A stretch of 8,773 nucleotides of DNA from CBCPNA01 sp965120415 (GTDB taxonomy: Bacteria; Bacillota; Clostridia; Lachnospirales; CAG-274), in contig CBCPNA010000053.1 in assembly GCA_965120415.1 (NCBI GenBank), forward strand, positions 1-8,773, given 5' to 3'. The position numbers were made by a program, and so were the translations under genes. The notes beneath the pieces were generated by a model. The model had not been told where the DNA came from. It did no database searches and worked only from the letters and a program-made list of their open reading frames with translations. Shown in pieces: positions 1-5,995 of this stretch (positions are counted from its first letter, which is position 1; every line of letters begins with the position of its first letter).

Positions 1-776
1 CTTTAGGTGAATTAGCATCAGATGACTTTGATAATTACGCAAATAAAGAATACGGTTTAGAAAGAGTATATTACGGTGGAGCAAATACAAGTAGTGTTTT
101 CTTATCTTTTGATGAAGAAATTAGCGTAGAAGGAACACTTAAAGTAACTTTATATGATATATATGGAGAAGAAATAGCATCTGACTTAGAAGTTACAAGC
201 GATGACATAATCAATAGTCAAACTTTAAAAGTACCTTCTAATACAGCTAAAAAAATAACATGTGTTAAAATCAGCATTGAAGAAGGTTCTAGTATTACAA
301 TAGGAGAAACAACTTATGAAGATGGCGTAGTAACAATAGATATTTCAGGAAGTGGATTAGTAGCAGGAGGTACTATTAAAAACGTTACTTTCTCAGATCC
401 AGTTTATACATCATATGAAGCAGAAGACGGCACAACTAAATATGAAATAACTGTAAAAACAAGCGAATACCTTACAAGATATGGTAATACAGCTTTATCA
501 AATTCATTTAGCTTAGAAGGTTTAACAGAAGAAGTTAAAATAACAAAAGCTACTATTAGTGGAAGAACAGTTACTCTATCTTTAGATGGACCTATATATC
601 AAAGCTCTCTTACAGGAGAAACTCTTACTGTAAAACATGAACCTTATGAAAATGAGGAAACAAGTAAAATAGCAGGTTTTAAAACAATATTTGGTGTAAA
701 AATAGAAAAATTATCTGGAGCATCAGGTGATTATACTACTACTATTGCAAAAGAAGATTTACCTAATCAAGACGAT

Positions 777-779
777 TGA
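777..779 (+). other. In-frame TGA at the boundary between the structured region and the Asp/Ser linker
   Basis: The context reads GAC GAT TGA ACA GAT GAT. The same reading frame is clean for 258 codons before it and 359 codons after it. GAT TCA (Asp-Ser) recurs repeatedly in the linker that follows, so a single C-to-G change from TCA would explain the stop. Reassignment of TGA to Trp or Gly is disfavoured because Trp is TGG in all genes here, including SLH1, and TGA ends tsaE, tsaB and rimI. I see no obvious SECIS-like hairpin just downstream. Confidence 0.9.
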
Positions 780-863
780 ACAGATGATGATTTAGATGAC
801 AATAATTCAGATAGTAGCACAGGTTCAGGAGAAGAAGATGGTGACGACGAAGATTTAAATGGT

Positions 864-962
864 GGTACTGATTCGGAAGTAAGCGGTGATGGTAGCACAA
901 ATGACGGTACTGATTCAGAAGTAAGCGGTGACGGTAGCACAAATGACGGTACTGATTCAGAA
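864..962 (+). repeat. 42-bp in-frame tandem repeat in the surface-protein linker
   Basis: Two full 42-bp copies (864-905, 906-947) and a 15-bp partial third (948-962) encode the 14-residue unit GTDSEVSGDGSTND. The two full copies differ at only two positions, TCG/TCA and GAT/GAC, both synonymous. The unit length is a multiple of three, so gain or loss of copies would keep the frame. It forms part of the acidic spacer between the folded domains and the SLH anchor. Confidence 0.9.
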
Positions 963-1034
963 GAAAGTGATGACACTGGTTCAAGTGATGATACTACTTC
1001 AGATAGTAATACTAATTCAGGAAGTGGTAGCGGC

Positions 1035-1109
1035 TCAAGTAGCAGTGGGTCAAGCAGTAGTGGGTCAGGTAGCAGTAGTTCAACTAGTAGCAGTTCAAGT
1101 AGCAGTGGT
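1035..1109 (+). repeat. 15-bp degenerate tandem repeat coding a poly-Ser/Gly spacer
   Basis: TCA codons recur every 15 bp at 1035, 1050, 1065, 1080 and 1095, giving five pentapeptide units of the type SSSSG, SGSSS or STSSS. The wider tract 1020-1115 has 32 codons, of which 24 are Ser, 7 Gly and 1 Thr, built largely from AGT, AGC and TCA. Such a tract is a flexible spacer and, if the protein is glycosylated, a likely O-glycan region; glycosylation is inference. Confidence 0.8.
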
Positions 1110-1295
1110 AGCAGTATTGCATCAGTAACTACTAGTAAAACAACAACCAGCACAGAAAGTGCATCTATTTCTGAAACTTCAGATACTTCTGAAAATACAG
1201 TATATGTAACAAATGATTCATCTAATGATAATTCTTCAACCAAAACTCTTTCTTTATCAAGTATACATTTACCAACTTCAACAGGTGTTTCAAGA

Positions 1296-1838
1296 ACTTT
1301 TTCAGATGTACCTAGTACATATTGGGCTGTTGATTCAATTTCTCAATTATCATCTACAGGTATTGTAAATGGCTTACCAGATGGAAGTTTTGGTACAGGT
1401 TTAAGTAGCAAAAGAGCAGATGTTATAGTAATGTTTGTGAAACTTTTAGGTATTGACGGAGAAGAAACAACAAGCACTTTTGATGATATTATTGATGGTA
1501 TATATTATGCAGCAGCAGTAGGTATTGCTAAAGATTACGGTATTGTTAACGGAACAGGAGAAAATAAATTTTCACCAGATGTAGATATTTCAAGACAAGA
1601 TGTTATGCTTATAATTGCAAGAATTTTAGAAAGTTTAGGCATAGAAATGAGCGATGCCCCAACATTATTATTAACATTTAATGATGTTTCTGATATATCA
1701 GAGTATGCTTTAGAGGCTATTACTAAACTTGTAAACATTGGTATTATAGATGGGAATAACGGTAACATCAATCCTAAAGATCCAATAACAAGAGCAGAAG
1801 TAGCAACTATAGTATTCAGAGTTTATAACCTTATATCA
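1296..1838 (+). other. Three consecutive SLH (S-layer homology) domains
   Basis: SLH1 (about 1296-1454) starts FSDVPSTYWAVDSI and ends KLLGI. SLH2 (about 1480-1650) carries GIAKDYGIVNGTG and FSPDVDISRQD. SLH3 (about 1677-1838) starts FNDVSDISEYA and carries PITRAEVATIVFRVYNL. Three SLH domains in a row are the usual unit binding pyruvylated secondary cell-wall polymer. Only SLH3 keeps the classic ITRAE motif; the matching positions read SKRAD in SLH1 and ISRQD in SLH2. The chain ends about seven residues after SLH3, the normal place for a C-terminal anchor. Confidence 0.93.
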
Positions 1839-1872
1839 GTAGAACAATCAAAATTATGATTTTGAAATAAAC

Positions 1873-1904
1873 AAAAAGGTGATGCAGAAGCATTGCCTTT
1901 TTTT
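1873..1904 (+). terminator. Rho-independent terminator after the SLH gene
   Basis: The left arm 1873-1885 (AAAAAGGTGATGC) pairs with the right arm 1890-1902 through 13 pairs, two of them G-U wobbles, around an AGAA tetraloop. A run of seven T (1898-1904) follows and partly forms the stem base. The A-run on the left gives the opposite strand a T-run too, so it could act in both directions. It starts 13 bp after the SLH stop and separates that gene from the deoD operon. Confidence 0.88.
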
Positions 1905-1978
1905 GTATGTCAAATTATCCAGAGGTTCTATATTGGCAAAATTTGCAATAAAATAAAAATATTTTAAAATAAATATTA

Positions 1979-2007
1979 TTGTTTTTTTACAAAAATTAGT
2001 ATATAAT
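1979..2007 (+). promoter_or_regulatory. Candidate sigma-A-type promoter of the deoD operon
   Basis: A perfect TATAAT lies at 2002-2007. With a 17-bp spacer the -35 position (1979-1984) reads TTGTTT, a weak match to TTGACA; a better TTTACA at 1986-1991 is too close to pair with it. Transcription would begin near 2014, leaving a leader of about 27 nt that contains the deoD ribosome site. The T- and A-rich sequence upstream (1955-1988) could serve as an UP-like element. Confidence 0.6.
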
Positions 2008-2024
2008 TAATCATATTAAATGTT

Positions 2025-2031
2025 AAAGGAG
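2025..2031 (+). promoter_or_regulatory. Ribosome binding site that fixes the deoD start
   Basis: AAAGGAG lies 9 nt before ATG 2041. An in-frame ATG at 2020 sits upstream of this site and has none of its own, so the seven-residue longer form is rejected. The chosen start also gives the MxNTPHIN-type N-terminus expected of DeoD. Confidence 0.85.
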
Positions 2032-2040
2032 ATTAATTTT

Positions 2041-2745
2041 ATGATAAATACCCCTCATATTAACCAGACTGCACCTATAGCAGACACTATATTGCTACCG
2101 GGCGACCCTTTAAGAGCGAAGTTTATAGCAGAAAATTTTTTGGATAATGTAAAGCAATTTAACAGCGTGCGTGGAGCTTTAGGCTTTACAGGAGAATATA
2201 ATAAAAATACTATTTCTGTAATGGGTACTGGTATGGGTATGCCAAGCATTGCTATATATTCTTATGAGCTTATAACAAAATTTAATGTTAAAAATTTGAT
2301 AAGAATAGGCTCTTGTGGAGCTATTAGCGAAGCTTTAAATATTTATGATATTGTTTTTGGGCTTGCAGCCTCAACAGATTCTAATTTTGCTAACCAGTAT
2401 CAATTGCCGGGTACTTTTGCCCCTTGTTGTAGCTATAACCTTTTAGAAAAGGCAAAAAATATAGCAGATGAAAAAGGTATAAAAGTAACTATAGGCAATA
2501 TATTATCTAGCGATACTTTTTATTCTGATTTTAAAAATTGTTCTGCATTATGGCAAAAGATGGGTATATTAGCTATAGAAATGGAGGCGGCAGCTCTATA
2601 TATGAACGCAGCACGCAATAACGCTAATGCATTATGCATATTGACAGTTAGCGATCATATTATAAAAGGAGAAGAAATTTCTGCAGAGCGTAGAGAAAAA
2701 AGTTTCACAAAAATGATGGAAATAGCTTTAAATATGTCAAGATAG
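2041..2745 (+). CDS. deoD: Purine nucleoside phosphorylase, DeoD type
   Basis: Cleaves purine (deoxy)ribonucleosides with phosphate to free base and (deoxy)ribose-1-phosphate in cytosolic purine salvage. The 234-residue product is close to the usual 235-240 of the hexameric DeoD family and aligns from end to end with the E. coli enzyme as I remember it. Visible active-site elements are TPHIN (His6, contributed across the dimer in this family), PGDPLRAK (Gly21 and Arg25, phosphate), SVRG (Arg44, phosphate), RIGSCGA (Arg88 and Ser91, phosphate), EMEAA (180-184, ribose) and VSDHI with Ser204/Asp205 (purine N7 contact; Asp is the expected acid), followed by Arg217. No key residue is missing. It is the first gene of the operon, behind its own promoter and after the SLH terminator. 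The 28-bp gap to tsaE has no terminator, so the two are probably co-transcribed. The preference of DeoD for 6-amino as well as 6-oxo purines is family knowledge. Confidence 0.96.
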   Translation: MINTPHINQTAPIADTILLPGDPLRAKFIAENFLDNVKQFNSVRGALGFTGEYNKNTISVMGTGMGMPSIAIYSYELITKFNVKNLIRIGSCGAISEALNIYDIVFGLAASTDSNFANQYQLPGTFAPCCSYNLLEKAKNIADEKGIKVTIGNILSSDTFYSDFKNCSALWQKMGILAIEMEAAALYMNAARNNANALCILTVSDHIIKGEEISAERREKSFTKMMEIALNMSR

Positions 2746-2773
2746 TTTTAAATAATTTTAAATAGAGGTTTTT

Positions 2774-3193
2774 ATGAAAAAAGATATATTTTCTGCTAAG
2801 CAAATGGAAGAATTTGCCATGTTATTAGCTAAGAATGCTAAAAAAGGGCAAATATACTGTTTATGCGGCGATTTAGGTGCTGGCAAGACTGTATTTGTTA
2901 AAGCTTTTGCTAAAGGTTTAAATATTAAAGAAGAGGTTACAAGCCCCTCTTTTAATATTGTTAATGAATATGAAACTCCCTTTTTTAAGCTTTTTCATTT
3001 TGATGTTTATAGGATAAATAGTATAGAAGAACTTCTTTATATAGGATATGAAGAATACTTTTTTTCAGACGCTATATGCATTATAGAATGGGCAAATATT
3101 ATAAAACAGCTTATACCGAAAGATGCAATATGGATAAATATTACAAAAGATATAAATAAAGGCGAAAATTATAGAAATATTGAGGTGATTTGA
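2774..3193 (+). CDS. tsaE: tRNA t6A37 threonylcarbamoyladenosine biosynthesis ATPase TsaE
   Basis: Small P-loop ATPase that works with TsaB and TsaD to transfer threonylcarbamoyl to A37 of ANN-decoding tRNAs. The 139 residues fit the usual 140-160. The Walker A motif GDLGAGKT is at 32-39, followed by the family signatures VTSPSFNIVNEY (TSPTF-like switch region), FHFDVYRI and a Walker B-like IIEWAN. An AGAGG ribosome site at 2764-2768 precedes the ATG by 5 nt. The stop TGA overlaps the tsaB start as TGATG, so translation of the pair is probably coupled. It sits in the common tsaE-tsaB-rimI order, although the upstream deoD and the missing tsaD are less typical. Identification is firm from motifs, length and context. 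Confidence 0.95.
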   Translation: MKKDIFSAKQMEEFAMLLAKNAKKGQIYCLCGDLGAGKTVFVKAFAKGLNIKEEVTSPSFNIVNEYETPFFKLFHFDVYRINSIEELLYIGYEEYFFSDAICIIEWANIIKQLIPKDAIWINITKDINKGENYRNIEVI

Positions 3194-3891
3194 TGAAGAT
3201 TTTGGCTATAGATACAAGTGGAGTTGTTGCTGGAGTATGTATAGCAGAAGATAATAAAATTTTGGCAGAAGTTAATATTAATTATAAACAAAATCACTCT
3301 ATATTGCTTATGCCTATTATAGATAATTTGCTTAATATATTAGATATAGATTTAAAACAAATAGATTTTTTAGCATTAAGCGTAGGCCCAGGCTCTTTTA
3401 CCGGGCTTAGGATAGGGGCTAGCGCTGTAAAGGCTATAGCGCTTTCTCTTAATAAATATATTATACCAATTTCTAGCCTTAAAGTTTTGGCTTATAATAT
3501 GCATATGTGTGGCAAGCATATTGTACCTATTATAGATGCTAAATCAAATAGAGTTTTTACAGCTATTTTTAAAGAACAAAATAACGATTTAATAAATATT
3601 TATAAAGAATCTTTAGTAGATTTAAATATTCTTTTAGATTATATAAATAATAATAATTTAAATCCTGTTTTTTTGGGCGACGGTGCTATTAATTATAAAA
3701 AAGAAATTTTAAAATATAATAAAGATTATTGTTTTGCAAGGACAGGGCTTGATATGCAGCGTTCTAGTGCGCTTGCAAGCATAGCCTTTAATTTAGCTAT
3801 GCAAAATAAATATACAACATATGATAAGCTAGATTTAAATTATTTAAGAAAATCTCAAGCAGAGCTAGCTATAAAAGAGGTAAATAAATGA
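3193..3891 (+). CDS. tsaB: tRNA t6A37 threonylcarbamoyladenosine biosynthesis protein TsaB
   Basis: Non-catalytic ASKHA-fold partner that dimerises with TsaD and helps form the TsaB-TsaD-TsaE t6A complex. The product has 232 residues, as expected for TsaB. It begins MKILAIDTSG, the typical ASKHA phosphate-1 strand, and carries QNHS near 33-36 and the hallmark SVGPGSFTGLRIG at 63-75. A TTG at 3190 would add one residue, but ATG 3193 is better placed behind GAGGTGA (3182-3188) and is the base shared with the tsaE stop. The C-terminal half (YLRKSQAE near the end) is also TsaB-like. The stop overlaps the rimI start as ATGA. Bacterial TsaB lacks the metal-binding residues of TsaD, and none are evident here. 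Confidence 0.95.
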   Translation: MKILAIDTSGVVAGVCIAEDNKILAEVNINYKQNHSILLMPIIDNLLNILDIDLKQIDFLALSVGPGSFTGLRIGASAVKAIALSLNKYIIPISSLKVLAYNMHMCGKHIVPIIDAKSNRVFTAIFKEQNNDLINIYKESLVDLNILLDYINNNNLNPVFLGDGAINYKKEILKYNKDYCFARTGLDMQRSSALASIAFNLAMQNKYTTYDKLDLNYLRKSQAELAIKEVNK

Positions 3892-4361
3892 TATCAATAG
3901 AAAAAATGACAATAAAACATATAGAACAAGTATTAAAAATAGAAAGTGATAGCTTTAATTCTTCATGGAGCAAAAGCACTTTTGTAAAAGAAATTTTAGA
4001 AAATAAGCTTGCGCATTATTTTGTTGCTATAAAAGAAGGCAATGTTATAGGATATATCGGTACATGGTATATAATAAATGAAGTGCATATAACAACTATA
4101 GCTGTAGCAAAACAATTTAGAAGACAAAAAATAGGCTCATACCTTATAGATAATATAATAGATTATTATAAAGAAAAAGATGTTATAGGTATTACATTAG
4201 AGGTGCGTGTTTCTAACAAAATTGCTATAGATTTATACAAAAAAAAGGGCTTTTTACTTGACGGTATAAGAAAAGAATATTATGAAAATAAAGAAGATGC
4301 TTATATTATGTGGAAATATTTTAAAAAAGGAGCAAAAAATGATAGAAGCAGTTATTTTTGA
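3888..4361 (+). CDS. rimI: Ribosomal protein S18-alanine N-acetyltransferase (GNAT family), RimI
   Basis: GNAT acetyltransferase predicted to transfer acetyl from acetyl-CoA to a protein N-terminus, classically Ala of ribosomal protein S18. Of the 157 residues, 1-145 are the usual RimI length. Visible elements are the N-terminal SFNSSWS segment (22-28) typical of RimI, the acetyl-CoA loop RRQKIGS (78-84), EVRVSNKIAIDLYKKKGF with Glu105 and Tyr117 at the spacing of the catalytic base and acid of E. coli RimI, and YYENKEDAYIMWK near the C-terminus. An AAAAGAGG site (3873-3880) precedes the start, which overlaps the tsaB stop as ATGA. The last eight codons lie inside the next gene in another frame, so the tail is probably not under strong constraint. 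The family and context are strong; the exact substrate in this organism is inferred. Confidence 0.93.
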   Translation: MISIEKMTIKHIEQVLKIESDSFNSSWSKSTFVKEILENKLAHYFVAIKEGNVIGYIGTWYIINEVHITTIAVAKQFRRQKIGSYLIDNIIDYYKEKDVIGITLEVRVSNKIAIDLYKKKGFLLDGIRKEYYENKEDAYIMWKYFKKGAKNDRSSYF

Positions 4362-4992
4362 TATGGACGGAGTTATTTTTGATACAGAAAAGCTTATTAG
4401 GCGTTGTTTTAAAAAGGCTAATAAAGTCTATAATATTAATATAACAGATGAACATTTGCTAAAAGTGCGTGGTATGAACGAAAAGGCAGAAAAAGAAGTT
4501 TTTGAAAAGCTGTTTCCTTCTATTTCTTTTAATGATTTAATATCCAGTGTAAGAGCTTTTAAAAATAGCTTTATAAAAGAAAATGGAGTGCCTATAAAAA
4601 ATGGTATAGAAGACATTTTTAAATATTTAAAACAAAAAAAATTAAAAATAGGGCTTGCGACCTCTTCAACAAAAGAAATAGCGCTAGATTATTTAGATAA
4701 ATGCAATTTTACACATTATTTTGCAGATATTATATGTGGCGATATGGTTGTTAATTCTAAACCAGAGCCAGAAATATATATAAAATCTTGCCAAAACTTA
4801 AACGTACTACCTAAAAATGCTCTTGTGTTAGAAGATTCTAAAAATGGTATTATATCTGCTTTTAAAGCTGGATGCAATGTATTAATGGTTATTGATATAG
4901 AAGAAAGCTATAAGGAAACAGAAGATATTATATGTGGCAAAATAAAGGACTATAAAGATTTTATGAATATTTTTGAAAAACTTTTTAATTAA
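4339..4992 (+). CDS. HAD-superfamily hydrolase, subfamily IA (beta-phosphoglucomutase/phosphatase-like)
   Basis: Predicted cytosolic Mg-dependent phosphatase or phosphomutase of 217 residues. The four HAD motifs are present: I, FDMDGVIFDTE with nucleophile Asp8 and acid/base Asp10; II, LATSST with Thr108-Ser110; III, Lys141 in SKPEPEIY; IV, LEDSKNG with Glu165/Asp166. Residues about 15-85 form the alpha-helical C1 cap. The motif set matches the beta-PGM/GPH/sugar-phosphatase group, but the substrate cannot be read from sequence. The ATG at 4339 is chosen because AAGGAG (4327-4332) lies 6 nt upstream and the N-terminus is then canonical; an in-frame ATG at 4282 would add 19 residues read from within rimI and is rejected. 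The first 23 bp overlap rimI, suggesting coupling. It stands where tsaD is often found and ends the first operon or continues into the next genes. Confidence 0.9.
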   Translation: MIEAVIFDMDGVIFDTEKLIRRCFKKANKVYNINITDEHLLKVRGMNEKAEKEVFEKLFPSISFNDLISSVRAFKNSFIKENGVPIKNGIEDIFKYLKQKKLKIGLATSSTKEIALDYLDKCNFTHYFADIICGDMVVNSKPEPEIYIKSCQNLNVLPKNALVLEDSKNGIISAFKAGCNVLMVIDIEESYKETEDIICGKIKDYKDFMNIFEKLFN

Positions 4993-5004
4993 CATTGCTA
5001 ATCA

Positions 5005-5032
5005 TTTACATTAATGTTAAAATATTTATATA
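5005..5032 (+). promoter_or_regulatory. Possible promoter for the 41-residue protein/TPR/M16C unit
   Basis: TTTACA (5005-5010), a 16-bp spacer and TATATA (5027-5032) lie in the 62-bp gap after the HAD gene, about 22 bp before ATG 5055. The surroundings are so AT-rich that chance matches are expected, and there is no terminator after the HAD gene, so read-through from the deoD operon is just as possible. Confidence 0.35.
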
Positions 5033-5054
5033 TTTTTTAGAAAAGAGGAACTTT

Positions 5055-5180
5055 ATGATAAATTTTGAAGAAGAACTTAAAAATTTTACCCCTATTTTAG
5101 AGCTTTCTGATATAGAAGAAGATATAAATGAGAATAATATAACAGATATTATTGACTTGCTAAAAGATTTAAGGAGTTAG
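5055..5180 (+). CDS. Small acidic protein of 41 residues, unknown function
   Basis: I do not recognise this product. It is strongly acidic, with 12 Asp/Glu against 3 Lys/Arg, and reads as two short amphipathic helices (about 4-10 and 29-39, the latter ITDIIDLLKDL) joined by a Pro13-containing segment. It has no signal peptide, Cys or membrane segment and would be cytosolic. AAGAGG (5043-5048) lies 6 nt before the ATG, a good ribosome site. An upstream in-frame TTG at 4995 has no such site and would add an unrelated hydrophobic stretch, so it is rejected. The stop is 4 bp before the next gene, whose own AAGGAG overlaps the last codons here; this tight packing is the main evidence that the frame is real. 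Its acidic helices could mediate protein-protein contact with the adjacent TPR protein, which is speculation. Confidence 0.6.
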   Translation: MINFEEELKNFTPILELSDIEEDINENNITDIIDLLKDLRS

Positions 5181-5184
5181 CTTT

Positions 5185-5985
5185 ATGAAATGCCCCAAAT
5201 GTAACCAGGAAATTTTAGAAAATAGCCAAAACTGCTTAAATTGTGGTACAAATTTATTAATCTTAAAAAAAACGATAGCTATATCTAATAAATTGTATAA
5301 CAAAGCCCTTTATTTAGCAAATAAAAAAGAGCTTTACTTTGCAATCGATATTTTGGAAAAAAGCTTATTTTTTAATAAAAAAAATATTAATGCAAGGAAT
5401 TTGCTTGGGCTACTTTATTATAAAATAGGGCATTTTGCGATAGCTATTGAGCATTTTATCATAAGCTCTAATTATGATAATTCTAGCAAAAATTTAGCAA
5501 ATAAATATATAAACTATATAAAACAAAATATGCACCAATTTGAAAAATTAAACGATGCTGTTATTTTATACAACCAAGCTTTAAAATATCTAAAGCAAAA
5601 AGACGATGATTTAGCCCTTATAAGGATAAAAAATGCATTAAAGATTTTTCCTACTTTTATAGATGCCCTTAATTTGCTTGCTATTTGTTATATTATCCAA
5701 AATAATAATAAAAAGGCTATAGAAGTTTTAAATATGGCTTTATCTATAGATATAACTAATAAAAAATCTTTATATTATTTATCTATACTAACAAAAAATG
5801 ATTATGAAAATGATGGTTTAAAGCTAGAAAAGGAATATATATTTAATGGCAAAGTGAGCCTATTTGATGAAATTGATAAAAAAACAAAAAATGAAAATAT
5901 CAAATATAGTAGCATCTTTACAATTTTGGGCTTTTTTTTAGGTATTTTATTTATGTTTGTTATAAATTTATTTAAATTTAAATAG
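5185..5985 (+). CDS. Zinc-ribbon and TPR protein with a C-terminal transmembrane anchor
   Basis: A 266-residue protein with three parts. At the N-terminus a zinc ribbon has paired CPKC (Cys3, Cys6) and CLNC (Cys17, Cys20) motifs followed by Gly. The middle is helical, with TPR-like repeats at roughly 36-98 and 127-190 (for example NARNLLGLLYYKIGHFAIAIEHF and DALNLLAICYIIQNNNKKAIEVL). The C-terminus has one hydrophobic helix at about 243-263 followed only by KFK. With no signal peptide this is a tail-anchored layout, so the ribbon and TPRs probably face the cytosol. TPRs bind other proteins; no enzymatic role is visible. AAGGAG (5171-5176) is 8 nt before the ATG, inside the previous small gene. 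The stop TAG is part of the next gene's ribosome site. The domain reading is firm, the cellular role unknown. Confidence 0.88.
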   Translation: MKCPKCNQEILENSQNCLNCGTNLLILKKTIAISNKLYNKALYLANKKELYFAIDILEKSLFFNKKNINARNLLGLLYYKIGHFAIAIEHFIISSNYDNSSKNLANKYINYIKQNMHQFEKLNDAVILYNQALKYLKQKDDDLALIRIKNALKIFPTFIDALNLLAICYIIQNNNKKAIEVLNMALSIDITNKKSLYYLSILTKNDYENDGLKLEKEYIFNGKVSLFDEIDKKTKNENIKYSSIFTILGFFLGILFMFVINLFKFK

Positions 5986-5990
5986 GAGGA
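5984..5990 (+). promoter_or_regulatory. Ribosome binding site overlapping the upstream stop codon
   Basis: AGGAGGA lies 5 nt before ATG 5996 and shares its first two bases with the TAG stop (5983-5985) of the TPR gene. A ribosome ending the TPR gene would sit on this site, so the M16C peptidase is probably translationally coupled to it. Confidence 0.8.
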
Positions 5991-5995
5991 ATATA

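Larger units (their letters stand above)
1..1859 (+). pseudogene. S-layer-type surface protein with three SLH domains, 5'-truncated and interrupted by one in-frame TGA
   Basis: The frame enters from outside the window (first full codon at 3) and is open to the TGA at 1857-1859 except for one TGA at 777-779. Before that stop lie about 258 residues of beta-rich, Thr/Ser/Glu-rich sequence. The stretch around 505-660 (ending in ...SGRTVTLSLDGPIY...GETLTVKH) resembles Ig-like or SWM-type repeats of bacterial surface proteins. After the stop come an Asp/Ser/Gly linker (780-1290) and three SLH domains (1296-1838). Proteins of this design are secreted and held non-covalently on cell-wall polysaccharide. 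The signal peptide would lie upstream of the window. After the TGA the first in-frame ATG is at 1431, inside SLH1 and without a convincing ribosome site, so the 3' half is unlikely to be made independently. I call it a pseudogene because of the stop. A sequence error or readthrough would restore one continuous protein. One gene is near certain; its functional state is open. Confidence 0.8.

Noticed and set aside
777..779. Selenocysteine or a TGA-as-Trp/Gly genetic code
   Set aside because: Trp is TGG throughout, TGA ends tsaE, tsaB and rimI at tight overlaps, no SECIS-like hairpin follows, and a selenocysteine in a disordered acidic linker makes no sense.
864..1109. Possible CRISPR array
   Set aside because: The repeats are in-frame, contiguous and coding, with no unique spacers between them.
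928..1128. Plus-strand 66-residue frame made of Val/Gln/Ala repeats
   Set aside because: It is a shifted reading of the same repeats that encode the linker in the main frame.
767..1243. Long minus-strand open frame across the linker, rich in Leu, Val, Ser and Pro
   Set aside because: It is the mirror of the Ser/Asp/Gly repeat codons on the + strand; it has low-complexity composition and no convincing ribosome site.
1431..1859. Separate gene starting at ATG 1431
   Set aside because: It would start in the middle of SLH1, without a good ribosome site, while the same frame is open far upstream.
2020..2040. Longer deoD start at ATG 2020
   Set aside because: The ribosome site at 2025-2031 lies after this ATG, and the extra residues do not fit the DeoD family N-terminus.
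4282..4338. Longer HAD start inside rimI
   Set aside because: It adds 19 residues before the canonical FDMDG start region, and the AAGGAG site points to ATG 4339.
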